Origin: Flavobacterium phragmitis
Lineage (GTDB): Bacteria; Bacteroidota; Bacteroidia; Flavobacteriales; Flavobacteriaceae
Assembly: GCF_900112575.1 (NCBI RefSeq)
Contig: NZ_FOMH01000014.1
Coordinates: 1 to 64,000 of the forward strand
DNA length: 64,000 bases
Direction of reading: 5' to 3'
Shown: positions 16,186 to 25,920 of the stretch, in pieces
Numbering within the stretch: the first letter of the stretch is position 1
Layout: every line of letters begins with the position of its first letter
The notes under the pieces: generated by a model
What the model was told of the DNA's origin: nothing
The model's database searches: none
Seen by the model: the letters and a program-made list of their open reading frames with translations, nothing else
Program-made: the position numbers and the translations under genes

Positions 16186-17109
16186 CTAATTTATAAAAAG
16201 TAACTGATACTGTTTCGGTGTAATTCCTTCGTGTTTTTTAAATAATCGAATAAAGTAATTCGCATCTTCAAATCCAGCTAAATAACAGACTTCATTAATT
16301 TGAAGCGTTGGGTTTTTCAATAAATTTTTAGCACATTTTATTTTCTCATTTAAAATATACTCAATCGGACTCATTCCAAGCTCACGTTTAAAGAAACGAT
16401 AGAAAGAAGTAGTGCTCATGCAGGCTTTTTCGCTTAAAGTTTTCAAACTCATGTTTTCCTTTAAATTCTGCTTGATGTATTCAGTAACTTCTGTAATTGG
16501 ATTATTGATTTCATGAAATTTTCCTTCATCCAAAGATTTTACGGTTTGTGTCTGAATAATTCTGATCAGTAATTCTTTTAATGTTAAATCGGCTAAAATA
16601 TCTTTTGTGATTGAAGTACTCATACATTCTTTGATCAGTTTATTGATGGTTGCCGCCATTTCAACATTATTGTAAAAGAAATAATTCTGGTAGTTTAACT
16701 GCCAAAACATATTGTTTCCTTCTTTCGGATATTGTTCGTTTAGGAAGTTTAGAATTTCTGCAATTTTATCCTGATCAATAGCTAAAGCCAAGCATTGAGT
16801 CGGATTATTTTTAGATGCCTCAGGGAAATCAATTTTCATTTCTACATTGGACGGTACAATAACAGTTTCGCCAGGAAGATATTCAAATTCAGGATCATCA
16901 AAAAGATGCATGACTTTCTTGCCTCGTAGCATACTTGTCACGACCAAATCATTAAATTTTAACGGAACCATTTTAGTCGATTCGTAAGTTTCAAACAAAT
17001 TCAGTTCACAATGGTTAAGATTGTAAATTGTTCTGTTCTCCACAAGAGTCTTCAGTGATTTTTCTTGTGATAATTGAAGAGGATTAACTAGAAAACGCTG
17101 GTTATTCAT
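16186..17109 (-). CDS. AraC-family transcriptional regulator
   Basis: 307 residues. The N-terminal part (about 20-190) matches the AraC_N ligand-binding type (YLPGETVIVPSNVEMKIDFP). The C-terminal part (about 205-305) has two helix-turn-helix motifs: MSLKTLSEKACMSTTSFYRFF and INEVCYLAGFEDANYFIRLF. It lies tail to tail with the DUF779 gene and next to the alcohol/aldehyde dehydrogenase genes. That position suggests it controls them in response to an aldehyde or alcohol, as such AraC_N proteins often do. The direct link is inferred. Confidence 0.93.
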   Translation of the reverse strand: MNNQRFLVNPLQLSQEKSLKTLVENRTIYNLNHCELNLFETYESTKMVPLKFNDLVVTSMLRGKKVMHLFDDPEFEYLPGETVIVPSNVEMKIDFPEASKNNPTQCLALAIDQDKIAEILNFLNEQYPKEGNNMFWQLNYQNYFFYNNVEMAATINKLIKECMSTSITKDILADLTLKELLIRIIQTQTVKSLDEGKFHEINNPITEVTEYIKQNLKENMSLKTLSEKACMSTTSFYRFFKRELGMSPIEYILNEKIKCAKNLLKNPTLQINEVCYLAGFEDANYFIRLFKKHEGITPKQYQLLFIN

Positions 17110-17183
17110 TGAAATTTAAGTTTTTGGTGAAGACTTTAAATTTAATTAAAAATAGAATATAAAATGGCAGATTTAACGTTTTA

Positions 17184-18047
17184 TTAAATCAATTCTTCTA
17201 CATGTTTTTTGATGTTTTCTGAGATTTTTTTGGTTGGAAGATCATTTTCATCATCTCCAAACGGATCTTCAATTTCTTCGGCAATAAGTTCCAAACTAGC
17301 CAATACATAAAATATAAAAACTACAACTGGCGCAACCAGATAGCCTAAGCTTACGGAATAACCAAAAGGAAGTGTCATAGTATAAAAGAAAATGAATTTT
17401 TTAATAAAAGCGCTGTAAGAGTAGGGAATAGGAGTGTTTTTGATACGTTCACAAGCCCCGCAGATATCTGTAAAAGCAACCAATTCATCATTTAAGGTAA
17501 TCAGTTGTTCACCGGAAATTTTTCCAGCATCATACAAATCATTGACTTTATGATACATGATTCTTTTTAACTGATTCGGTTTGTGTTTATGCTGATCAAT
17601 TTCTAATTCTACATCTTCGAAAAGCTGTTTGCTGGTGTCTTCATCTTTTAAATGTTTATGTAAAATGTCAGCATACATCGGAATGTATTTTCTGAAAAAC
17701 TTTTGGTCATTTTCGTCTTTTAAAATAGCCGAAAGTTTTATGGCAAAATTACGGCTGTTATTTACAAGTCCGCCCCAAAGTTTACGGCCTTCCCACCAGC
17801 GATCATAAGCTGTATTGGTTCTAAAAACAAGCAAAAGCGATATTACAAAACCAAGCATTCCGTGCATGATTGGAATGTTATGGATATAATCGTTTTTTGT
17901 GAATTTAAAATAATGAAGTTCAAGATAACATACAATTGCAGAATAAATTCCAATAGCAATCATAATTGGAAACAGTTTTCGAACAGTATCTGATTTATGA
18001 AAATGAAAAATAAAAGTAAACCAGTCTTTGGTATTGTATGTGATCAT
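17184..18047 (-). CDS. Bestrophin-like anion channel
   Basis: 287 residues. The signature VFRTNTAYDRWWEGRKLWG (about 78-96) is the conserved part of the bestrophin/YneE family. Hydrophobic segments lie at about 25-45, 62-79, 222-240 and 243-262, followed by the acidic stretch EEIEDPFGDDENDLP (about 257-271), which is also typical. Family members are pentameric ion channels of the cytoplasmic membrane. It begins 74 bases downstream of the AraC-type gene start region on the same strand, but shared transcription is not evident. Physiological role unknown. Confidence 0.92.
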   Translation of the reverse strand: MITYNTKDWFTFIFHFHKSDTVRKLFPIMIAIGIYSAIVCYLELHYFKFTKNDYIHNIPIMHGMLGFVISLLLVFRTNTAYDRWWEGRKLWGGLVNNSRNFAIKLSAILKDENDQKFFRKYIPMYADILHKHLKDEDTSKQLFEDVELEIDQHKHKPNQLKRIMYHKVNDLYDAGKISGEQLITLNDELVAFTDICGACERIKNTPIPYSYSAFIKKFIFFYTMTLPFGYSVSLGYLVAPVVVFIFYVLASLELIAEEIEDPFGDDENDLPTKKISENIKKHVEELI

Positions 18048-18180
18048 TTAAGTTTGTTTTGAAACAAATTTAGTTTAAAAAATAGCTCATTTGTATAAAA
18101 AGGAAAAAATATTTTGACTCAAAATAGGATAGTTTTTGATGAAATTTAGAGCCATGTAATTTACGTATATGTATAAAAAA

Positions 18181-18234
18181 ATCTGCTAATCTGCGAGAGT
18201 AAATTTAGCTCGCACATTTAGCAGATTAGCAGAT
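18181..18234. repeat. Intergenic inverted repeat (ATCTGCTAATCTGC family)
   Basis: ATCTGCTAATCTGC (18181-18194) pairs perfectly with 18221-18234, and GCGAG/CTCGC (18193 and 18209) can pair inside. It lies between the 3' end of the outer-membrane efflux gene and the start of the bestrophin gene and may serve as terminator of the efflux operon on the minus strand. Confidence 0.7.
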
Positions 18235-18270
18235 AATTATAAAAAGTTAAAATTTAAATTCAGGAAGAAA

Positions 18271-19581
18271 TTAAAAATTGATAGTTCCTGCTAGTTCTTT
18301 TAATGCAATTTCAGATAATTTAGCCTCATATTGAGCATTGCTATAACGTACTTTTGCATTAACATAATTAAGCTGAGCCGTTCTAAAATCTAAAGTCGTA
18401 ATAGTTCCAATTTTAAATTTGTCTAAAGTAATTTCCAGATTTTGTCTTGCAATTGCTTCATTATCTTCTTCCAGATCAATTAATTCCAGATTGGTTAAAT
18501 AAGTTTGAAAAGCAGTGCTTAATTGTGTATTCAAAATCATGTTTTGTTGTTCTATTGCAATCTGCGAATTTTCGATCTGCATTTTGGCTACTTTTTCATT
18601 TCGGTGCTGATTGAAACCATCAAAAATATTCATAGAAGCATTAAATCCATAATTTAAACCTTTAGAAGAGTTTTCACTGGTAAAACCTAAACTGGACTGG
18701 CTTTCAGAAATATTGTAACCTGTTGTTAATCTTAGAGTAGGGTATCGGTCTGCTTTTACTTGTTTTAATTGTAATTCGGCAATACGTTTATTGATTATTT
18801 GCGATTCCAATGCTGGATTTTGTTTTTGAGCTAAATCTAATAAATCGGCTAATACTAATTTATTGTCCACATTCACTTCATCGGTAACTTTAAAATCAAT
18901 TTTTGGGTCACGTGCCAGATATTGATTTAATAAGATTTTTGCATTTGCATAGGATTCTTTTTGTCTCAACAAGGCAACTTGATCCGAGTTTAAATCAACT
19001 TGCGCATTTAAAACCTCTAATTTTGAAGCTTTTCCAATACTGAATCTGTTTTTAGCCAAAGTTAATCTTTGATTTGAAATCACGATTGTAGTATCCAAAG
19101 CGGCAAGTTGATGCTGTTGCTGCACCAAATCATAATAAGCCGAATTTACCTGGCCAATTTTAAGTAAAATAGTTCTTTTAAGTTCGGCATCTCCTAATTT
19201 TTGAAGTTCTTTTAACTGGTCTAATTTGGCAAACATTTTCATTCCGTCAAAAACAGTCCATCCTAAACTTACGCCATAAGATAAGCTATTGTTTTTGGCA
19301 TTGTTTAATGAAGTCGATGTTCCATCCTGACGTACTTGTGTTGAATTAGTAACACTATTATTGTCAGTGATATTTGCGGTTGCTGTTGGGAGCATTCCAG
19401 CATTACCAACAGTAACATTTGTTTCGCTTATTCTGGAATTGTTTTTTGCAATTTTAATTTCAAAATTATTCTCCAAAGCTATTGTCATAGCCTGTTCAAT
19501 AGTCAGAACTTCCTGCGCATTGGTTTGAATAATGCAGGCCAAGAGAATTATTAAAGTACAGTATATATTTTTGATATTCAT
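18271..19581 (-). CDS. TolC-family outer-membrane efflux protein
   Basis: 436 residues with a Sec signal peptide (about 1-22, MNIKNIYCTLIILLACIIQ...TNA). Two repeats of long amphipathic helices follow, as in TolC/OprM: LTIEQAMTIALENNFEIKIA near the start and a second repeat from about 245 (LLDLAQKQNPALESQI). It should trimerise into a channel crossing outer membrane and periplasm. It is the last gene of the operon with the RND pump and the adaptor, 62 bases after the pump gene. Confidence 0.95.
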   Translation of the reverse strand: MNIKNIYCTLIILLACIIQTNAQEVLTIEQAMTIALENNFEIKIAKNNSRISETNVTVGNAGMLPTATANITDNNSVTNSTQVRQDGTSTSLNNAKNNSLSYGVSLGWTVFDGMKMFAKLDQLKELQKLGDAELKRTILLKIGQVNSAYYDLVQQQHQLAALDTTIVISNQRLTLAKNRFSIGKASKLEVLNAQVDLNSDQVALLRQKESYANAKILLNQYLARDPKIDFKVTDEVNVDNKLVLADLLDLAQKQNPALESQIINKRIAELQLKQVKADRYPTLRLTTGYNISESQSSLGFTSENSSKGLNYGFNASMNIFDGFNQHRNEKVAKMQIENSQIAIEQQNMILNTQLSTAFQTYLTNLELIDLEEDNEAIARQNLEITLDKFKIGTITTLDFRTAQLNYVNAKVRYSNAQYEAKLSEIALKELAGTINF

Positions 19582-19643
19582 TTTAATTTTCTTTTACCAG
19601 GCATCACGAATTTTGATAAACAAAACTCGTGATTTTTTGGTTT

Positions 19644-22600
19644 CTATTTTATACTTTCTCTTTCGTATTCCTCAATATGATCAAATTCAGGATAGTGTTT
19701 TCTAGCTCTTGACCACATTAAATAGATTGCAGGAATTACAAAAAGTGTTAAAGCTAACGAAAAGATTGTTCCTCCAACAATTACAACTCCCATACCAATT
19801 CTACTGGTTGACGCAGCACCAAGAGACATTGCAATAGGAAGCGCTCCTAATGCAATTGCTAAACTGGTCATTAAAATTGGACGTAAACGTGCTTCTGAAG
19901 CTTCTAAAATAGCTTCTAATTTTGGTTTCCCTTGTTCACGTAACTGGTTGGCAAATTCGACAATCAAAATACCATTTTTAGTTACCAGACCAATCAACAT
20001 TACAGTACCAATCTGGCTGAAGATGTTCCAAGTTTGGTTGAACAACCACAATGAGAATAATGCTCCTGCAACTGCCATTGGAACAGTAAGAATAATAATA
20101 AACGGATCAATGAAACTTTCAAATTGTGCAGCAAGAATCAAGAAGATTAATAATAATGCTAATCCGAAGGCGAAAGAAGTGTTTGAGCTACTTTCTACGA
20201 AATCTCGAGATTCCCCAGCTAAATCGGTTGTGAAACTTTCGTCTAAAACTTTAGCTTTAATACGATCCATTTCTTTGATACCGTCTCCCATGCTTTTTCC
20301 TGGAGCCAAACCAGCAGCAACGGTTGCCGACATATAACGATTGTTATGGTATAATTGAGGCGGATTACTCTGCTCGTATACTTTTACAACATTATCCATT
20401 TGAATCAATTCTCCGTTTTTGTTTTTTACAAACATAGAAGTTAAATCCAAAGGTTTAGATCTGTCTTTTTGGTCAAATTGCCCAATTACCTGATATTGTT
20501 TTCCGTTTTTGATAAAGTAACCAAAACGCTGTCCGCTTAAAGAAAGCTGTAAAGTTTGTGCAATATCTAAAATAGAAATTCCCAAACTTTCTGCTTTTGC
20601 TCTATCAATTGTTACATTGACCTCTGGCTTATTGAATTTTAAATTGACATCGGTAGTAGAAAAAACGTCACTTTTATTTACTTCATTCATAAAAAGCGGA
20701 ATTTTTTCTCTTAATTTATCAAAGTTTGGAGCCTGAATAATGTACTGAATCGGCAAACCTCCACGTCTGTTTACTGCAATTGTAGGTTGCTGAATTACAG
20801 ATATTTTAGCATCAGGATATTTTTTTGTCCATTTATTTAATTTATCGGCAATGTCTTTTTGAGATCTTTCTCTTTCTTCAGGTTCTGTGAGTGAAAGCCT
20901 TACGAAACCTGAGTTAGTTGCGGAACCTCCGGAACCTCCGGCGGTAATAACTAAGCTTACTTTTTTTTCTGGAATAGAATCATCAACCAATTGTGATATT
21001 TCCTGCATGAAGCGGTAGGTGTAATCGTAGGAAGACCCTTCTGGTGTAGTCATACGCATTGTTACAGAGCTTCTGTCGTCATAAGGAGCAGTTTCTTTCG
21101 GAAGGATCGTGAAAAATAAATAAATGATTCCAAAACAAGTAATTAGAATAGGGAAGCTTATCCATTTCTTTGCCATAAATTTTGACAAAGCTTCAGCATA
21201 ACTGCTATTCATTTTTTCAAAGAAAGGTTCCGTTTTAATGTAGAATTTCGATTTCTTTTGTTCTCCGCCTTTCATCAAGTAGGCATTCAGCATAGGTGTT
21301 AATGTCAATGAAACAAAGGCAGAAATTAATACCGCTGCTCCAATGACTACTCCAAATTCCCTAAATAACCTTCCGACAAATCCTTCTAAGAAAATCACAG
21401 GTAAAAATACCGCTGCAAGAGTAACTGAAATCGAAATTACGGCATAAAAAATTTCGTTAGAACCTTTAATTGCCGCTTCAATAGGCGACATTCCTTCTTC
21501 TACTTTTTTGAAAATATTTTCAGTCACTACGATTCCGTCATCTACGACCAGACCTGTTGCGAGAACAATAGCTAAAAGTGTCAATACATTAATTGAAAAT
21601 CCGAAAAGCCACATAATGAAAAATGTTGCAATTAATGAAACAGGAATATCAATTAAAGGTCTGAAAGCAATTGCCCAGTCTCTAAAAAACAAATAAATAA
21701 TAATAATTACCAATATGATTGAAATTCCTAAAGTTTCGGCAACTTCTAAAACAGATTTTTTAACAAATCGTGTATTATCAAGGGCAATGTTAAGTTTGAT
21801 ATCTTTTGGTAAATCTTTTTTTAAAGCGTCGAATTTTTTGTAAAATTCTGTTGAAATATCTAAGTAATTAGCTCCGGGCATTGGCACAATTGCCATACCA
21901 ATCATTGGAAGTCCAGAAGACATTAAGGAAGTCTCTATGTTTTCTGGCCCTAATTCGGCACCTCCAATATCGCTTAAGCGAACAATTTTATCACCATCTG
22001 TGCGAATGATAATATTGTTGAATTCTTCTGGCTTAGAGAGATTACCAACTGTTTTTACGGTTAATTCGGTATTGTTTCCGGTTAATTTTCCTGAAGGCAA
22101 TTCAACATTCTGGGCATTCAATGCCGTGCGAACTTCTGCAACCGTACAGCCGTAAGCTGCTAATTTTGCAGGATCAATCCATAAGCGCATTGCGTAACGT
22201 TTTTGTCCCCAAATTTGCACGGCACTAACTCCAGGAATGGTTTCTAATCGCTGTGAAATAACGTTTTCTGCATAATCACTTAATTCTAGTGAACTTCTAG
22301 TGTCACTTTGAACAGTCATTGAAATAATAGATTCACTGTCCGCATCTGCTTTAGATACGACAGGTGGAGCATCTATGTCCTGAGGAAGATTTCTAATTGC
22401 CTGCGAAACCTTATCACGAACATCGTTGGCAGCTTCTTCTAAATCTTTATCTAAATTAAATTCGATTGTAATTGTACTACTTCCTTGGTTACTGGAAGAA
22501 GTAATATTTCGGATTCCATCAATAGCATTTACTGCTTTTTCAAGAGGTTCAGTAATTTGTGATTCGATAATGTCTGAGTTAGCACCTGTATAATTGGTGC

Positions 22601-22742
22601 GAATCGATACTTGTGCCGGATCGATAGAAGGGAATTCTCGAACGCCCAAAAAAGTATAACCAATAAAACCGAATAGAATAATTAATAAATTCAGTACAAT
22701 GGTTAAAACGGGTCTTTTAATACTTGTAGTTGATAAACTCAT
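19644..22742 (-). CDS. RND-type efflux pump (HAE1 family, AcrB/MexB-like)
   Basis: 1032 residues, the size of AcrB. The first helix lies in MSLSTTSIKRPVLTIVLNLL. Twelve membrane helices can be placed, in the usual pattern of one plus five plus one plus five around two periplasmic loops. The proton-relay region is visible in LATGLVVDDGIVVTENIFKK (helix 4, two Asp). It would export hydrophobic drugs, dyes or bile-like compounds using the proton gradient, working with the adaptor and channel encoded on either side. Substrates cannot be read from sequence. Confidence 0.96.
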   Translation of the reverse strand: MSLSTTSIKRPVLTIVLNLLIILFGFIGYTFLGVREFPSIDPAQVSIRTNYTGANSDIIESQITEPLEKAVNAIDGIRNITSSSNQGSSTITIEFNLDKDLEEAANDVRDKVSQAIRNLPQDIDAPPVVSKADADSESIISMTVQSDTRSSLELSDYAENVISQRLETIPGVSAVQIWGQKRYAMRLWIDPAKLAAYGCTVAEVRTALNAQNVELPSGKLTGNNTELTVKTVGNLSKPEEFNNIIIRTDGDKIVRLSDIGGAELGPENIETSLMSSGLPMIGMAIVPMPGANYLDISTEFYKKFDALKKDLPKDIKLNIALDNTRFVKKSVLEVAETLGISIILVIIIIYLFFRDWAIAFRPLIDIPVSLIATFFIMWLFGFSINVLTLLAIVLATGLVVDDGIVVTENIFKKVEEGMSPIEAAIKGSNEIFYAVISISVTLAAVFLPVIFLEGFVGRLFREFGVVIGAAVLISAFVSLTLTPMLNAYLMKGGEQKKSKFYIKTEPFFEKMNSSYAEALSKFMAKKWISFPILITCFGIIYLFFTILPKETAPYDDRSSVTMRMTTPEGSSYDYTYRFMQEISQLVDDSIPEKKVSLVITAGGSGGSATNSGFVRLSLTEPEERERSQKDIADKLNKWTKKYPDAKISVIQQPTIAVNRRGGLPIQYIIQAPNFDKLREKIPLFMNEVNKSDVFSTTDVNLKFNKPEVNVTIDRAKAESLGISILDIAQTLQLSLSGQRFGYFIKNGKQYQVIGQFDQKDRSKPLDLTSMFVKNKNGELIQMDNVVKVYEQSNPPQLYHNNRYMSATVAAGLAPGKSMGDGIKEMDRIKAKVLDESFTTDLAGESRDFVESSSNTSFAFGLALLLIFLILAAQFESFIDPFIIILTVPMAVAGALFSLWLFNQTWNIFSQIGTVMLIGLVTKNGILIVEFANQLREQGKPKLEAILEASEARLRPILMTSLAIALGALPIAMSLGAASTSRIGMGVVIVGGTIFSLALTLFVIPAIYLMWSRARKHYPEFDHIEEYERESIK

Positions 22743-22828
22743 GTTTGATTTTATATTTTAGAGTTCAGATTTTAGATTTAATGAGATTTAAAACTCTTAA
22801 CACATAACCTGTAACTCCTAACTTATAA

Positions 22829-23887
22829 TTATTGTACTTTAACTTTAATAGGCGCTTCATTTTTTAATGACATTACACCGCTTGTAATTAAAGTGTCTCC
22901 AGCTTTCAATCCTGACAAAATTAAGATAGAAGAATCTGTTCTTGTTGTAGCATCAACCATTACTTCTTTGGCTTGACCATTATTCGCTATAAATACTTTT
23001 TTACCGTCTTGAATTGGGATGATAGCCTGAGAAGGCACTACGATTGCATCTTTAATAATATTTAAAGGTAATTTAATATCGGCAAAAGTTCCAGGGAAAA
23101 GTTTTCCATCAGTATTATCTGCAATAGCACGAATTTGAAGAGTACGCGTTGCAACCGCAACTTCAGGTTCGATAGCGTAAATCTTGGCATTATAAGTTTT
23201 AGTAGAGCCAGAAACTGTAAAATCGATTACTGATCCGGATTGTACTTGTGATGCATATTTTTCAGGAATAGAAAAAGTAATTTTGAGTTTGCTTGTATTT
23301 ACCAATTTTGCCACTAAAACGGTAGGCGTAATATAAGTTCCAGGAGAAATATTGCGCAATCCAATTTTTCCTGAAAACGGAGCTCTTACAGATGTTTTAA
23401 AAATTTGAGCTTTAATTAACTGGGTTTGTGCCTGTGCCGAAGCATGATCCGCTCTTGCAATATCAGCTTCTTCTTGGCTGATGGCTTCTTTTTGAAGTAA
23501 AAGTTTAGCTCTTCTTTCATTTTCGGCCGCCAAACCTTCTTTGGTAGCAGCTTGTCTTAACTGTGCTTTTAATTCAATATCGTTTACTTTAAAAAGGACT
23601 TGTCCTTTGGTTACAAAAGAGCCTTCATTAAAAAATATTCCTTCTACAATTCCTGAAACCTCACTATGAATTTCAACTTGTTCGTTAGCTTCTATCGAAC
23701 CCGAAAGTGATAAATTATTGTCAAAAGTGGCTGTTCTTATTACAATTCCGTTAACAGTTGTTGGAGAATTTTTATCATTAAATTTTTTAGAGTCATCATT
23801 TTTGCTCTTGTTTGATATAATTCTGTAGGTAATAAAACCTCCAATTGTGACGATTAAAAGGGTGTAAATGAGGTGTTTTACTTTCAT
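22829..23887 (-). CDS. Periplasmic adaptor (membrane fusion protein) of the RND pump
   Basis: 352 residues. An N-terminal membrane anchor (about 6-24) is followed by the biotinyl-lipoyl-like half motif NEQVEIHSEVSGIVEGIF (about 68-85), a helical hairpin (about 105-165, rich in Ala/Gln/Glu/Arg), the second half motif VRAPFSGKIGLRNI (about 167-180), then beta-barrel and membrane-proximal domains. There is no lipobox, so it is anchored by its N-terminal helix. It is the first gene of the efflux operon, with a TAAATTTG box 49 bases upstream. Confidence 0.95.
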   Translation of the reverse strand: MKVKHLIYTLLIVTIGGFITYRIISNKSKNDDSKKFNDKNSPTTVNGIVIRTATFDNNLSLSGSIEANEQVEIHSEVSGIVEGIFFNEGSFVTKGQVLFKVNDIELKAQLRQAATKEGLAAENERRAKLLLQKEAISQEEADIARADHASAQAQTQLIKAQIFKTSVRAPFSGKIGLRNISPGTYITPTVLVAKLVNTSKLKITFSIPEKYASQVQSGSVIDFTVSGSTKTYNAKIYAIEPEVAVATRTLQIRAIADNTDGKLFPGTFADIKLPLNIIKDAIVVPSQAIIPIQDGKKVFIANNGQAKEVMVDATTRTDSSILILSGLKAGDTLITSGVMSLKNEAPIKVKVQ

Positions 23888-24380
23888 AAAATTGAGGTGG
23901 ATATAGTATTTAAGGTTTCTGTTTTTAGTAAGCTTACAAATTTAACTTTTTGGTATGAAATCAGAAGCTGTTGGCTTTTATTTAACATTTGTAGGTACAA
24001 AGGTTTGCGTTTAGACTAAAAAGAGATTAAAAGGTTTAAGAAAAGATTAATTTTTTTTAATTAAGCCTAACAATCATTTTTTTAATGTTTACAAGAGTTT
24101 AGGAAGAATTTTACAAATTAGAAACTATAGTAAAATAATTTCAAAATTAAAATTTATGCATTTTGTCTGATTTTTTTTGCACTTTATCGATTTTATTTGT
24201 AACATTGGTATGTTAAACAAAATGATTTTTTTTAGCGATAATACTGATATTTTATACAGTTGATATTGTTAAATTTAAGATTTAGAGGTTGTTTTTTTAG
24301 GTTTTTTACAGAATATAGTTAATAAGATTATTAACAAGTGTTTACTTTTTTGTCGTTTAAACTAATTTAAAAGATGATTT
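23888..24380. other. 493-base AT-rich gap between divergent genes
   Basis: No open frame of useful length, tRNA or clear hairpin was found. The stretch holds the -7 box of the efflux operon near its left end and many T and A runs. The sequence TTTTTTGTCGTTT near 24347-24358 resembles CTTTTGTCGTTTT at 49441-49453, upstream of another gene-free AT-rich stretch, but I can assign it no function. Confidence 0.5.
23937..23944 (-). promoter_or_regulatory. -7 box for the RND efflux operon
   Basis: TAAATTTG on the minus strand matches the -7 consensus, 49 bases before the adaptor start. No TTG is found at the right distance upstream, so strength and regulation are uncertain. Confidence 0.45.
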
Positions 24381-24980
24381 ATGAAGAAAAAATTACTTCT
24401 AACATTATGGTTTTCGTTATTACTTCTTGCTATTGGTTATCTGTTTTGGCAGAATGAATTTAAATACAGTCTTCCAACGCCAGTACCTCAAAATTATAAA
24501 GCGATAGCAATGGGTTCTAAAATCGATTTGGGAGCTTGTTGTCCGTATGATCAAAGACCTATTTTTATTCATTTCTTTAATCCAGATTGCCCTTGTTCAC
24601 GATTTAACGTGCCTCATGTAAAGGATTTGATTAAGACTTACGGAAATCAGATTGATTTTAAAATTGTAGTATTAAATAAGGAGCAACGTTTTACTATTGC
24701 TGAAATTCAGGATAAGTTTGATGCTAAAATCCCAGTTTATTTTGAAGAATCAATTGCTGAAAAATGTGGCGTTTTTTCTACGCCTCAGGCGGTTTTATTA
24801 GATCCATCACATAATTTATATTATCGTGGTAATTACAATAAAACGAGATATTGTACCGACGCCAAAACTAATTATGCTCAAATGGCAATTGATGCTTATT
24901 TAAGTGAAAAACACAAACCCTCTTTTGATGCTTTTGCTATGAAAGCATACGGATGTTCGTTACCAAAATGTACCAAATAA
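24381..24980 (+). CDS. Membrane-anchored thioredoxin-fold protein with CPC motif
   Basis: 199 residues. One N-terminal membrane segment (about 4-22) leaves a periplasmic domain. The core reads FIHFFNPDCPCSRFNVPHVK (about 66-85), then KIVVLNKEQ and VFSTPQAVLLDP (cis-Pro loop), as in thioredoxin-like folds. The usual CXXC is replaced by C-P-C, and four further Cys lie near the ends (CC at about 51-52, two at the C-terminus). It may belong to the DUF6436 group. A redox or metal-handling role in the periplasm is possible. The sensory-protein genes follow at 25013 on the same strand. Confidence 0.8.
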   Translation: MKKKLLLTLWFSLLLLAIGYLFWQNEFKYSLPTPVPQNYKAIAMGSKIDLGACCPYDQRPIFIHFFNPDCPCSRFNVPHVKDLIKTYGNQIDFKIVVLNKEQRFTIAEIQDKFDAKIPVYFEESIAEKCGVFSTPQAVLLDPSHNLYYRGNYNKTRYCTDAKTNYAQMAIDAYLSEKHKPSFDAFAMKAYGCSLPKCTK

Positions 24981-25012
24981 ATCTATTTCCAAAAATCCAA
25001 AAACTAAAACCT

Positions 25013-25867
25013 ATGAAAACAAAAGCTAGCTTAAACGAACAAGATTATCTGCACAGTTTTATGTCAACAATGACTCAAAAGTCAGATAGTATTATTAATT
25101 ATGTGCTTGCCGTGTACTTTTTGCTCGGTATAGGGTTGTCTTTTAAATATGACACTTTCGAAATTGGCGTTGGAGTCGGGACGCTTAATCTTTTGGCTTA
25201 TTATTCGGCAAAGTTTTTTATAAAGAATTCTAAGTTTTACCAATATGTACTCGCTGTTGTTTTATCCATTTTTATGGCGCAGTATATTTATCAAATGCAT
25301 GGTATGTTCGAAATGCATTTTACTGTGTTTATTGCCAGTACTATATTAATTGTATACCAGAACTGGAAATTACAGATTCCGTTAACACTTTTAGTTATAT
25401 TGCATCACGCCGGTTTGGCATATCTCCAAAATTTCGTTTACAATGATGCAAATGGACTTCAGGTATATTTTTCTCAAGTAAACTTCGACTTAGAAACACT
25501 TATTATTCATACCGTTCTGGCGGCAGTTGTATTTTTCATGAATGGCTACTGGGCTTATTATTTTAAAGAGCACAGCGAAAATCATATTTCAAAAATCTCT
25601 GATGAATACGAATTGGAGAATATGAAACTGGCATCTGCAAAATACAGTTCTATGTCAGCAACAAAAGACTACAATGATTTTATTCACAGAACAACTTTAG
25701 ACTTGAAACTGCCAGTAAATTCAGTTCTAAAACTTATAGATGTTTCAAAAGGTCATACAGATAATGACAAGCTGTTGTCTTATTTGGAAATGATGAGAGA
25801 AAGCGCCAAAAAAATTGATGATTTAGTTAATGATATTCATGTCAAATCAACAAACAGCAGAAACTAG
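25013..25867 (+). CDS. Six-helix membrane protein with degenerate HisKA-like tail
   Basis: 284 residues from ATG 25013. The ATG at 24953 is disfavoured because it lies inside the preceding gene and adds no hydrophobic or conserved part. About six membrane helices fill residues 25-185, with His-rich segments such as YQMHGMFEMHF and LLVILHHAGL. The tail from about 219 (DYNDFIHRTTLDLKLPVNSV) aligns with a histidine-kinase dimerisation helix pair, but the H-box His is Leu (about L229) and no ATPase domain follows. It cannot be an ordinary kinase; it may dimerise with one or sense a signal. Function unknown. Confidence 0.75.
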   Translation: MKTKASLNEQDYLHSFMSTMTQKSDSIINYVLAVYFLLGIGLSFKYDTFEIGVGVGTLNLLAYYSAKFFIKNSKFYQYVLAVVLSIFMAQYIYQMHGMFEMHFTVFIASTILIVYQNWKLQIPLTLLVILHHAGLAYLQNFVYNDANGLQVYFSQVNFDLETLIIHTVLAAVVFFMNGYWAYYFKEHSENHISKISDEYELENMKLASAKYSSMSATKDYNDFIHRTTLDLKLPVNSVLKLIDVSKGHTDNDKLLSYLEMMRESAKKIDDLVNDIHVKSTNSRN

Positions 25868-25920
25868 TCGTTCTAATTAAATTTTATCCCCAAATATTAA
25901 TTTTTTTATACCCCTGTTGT

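Noticed and set aside
19948..20337. Open frame of 129 codons antisense to the RND pump
   Set aside because: Shadow of a certain gene; composition follows the reverse frame of the pump.
24953..25867. Start at 24953 for the six-helix protein
   Set aside because: It would overlap the preceding gene by 28 bases and add a non-conserved, Lys-rich stretch; ATG 25013 is more natural.
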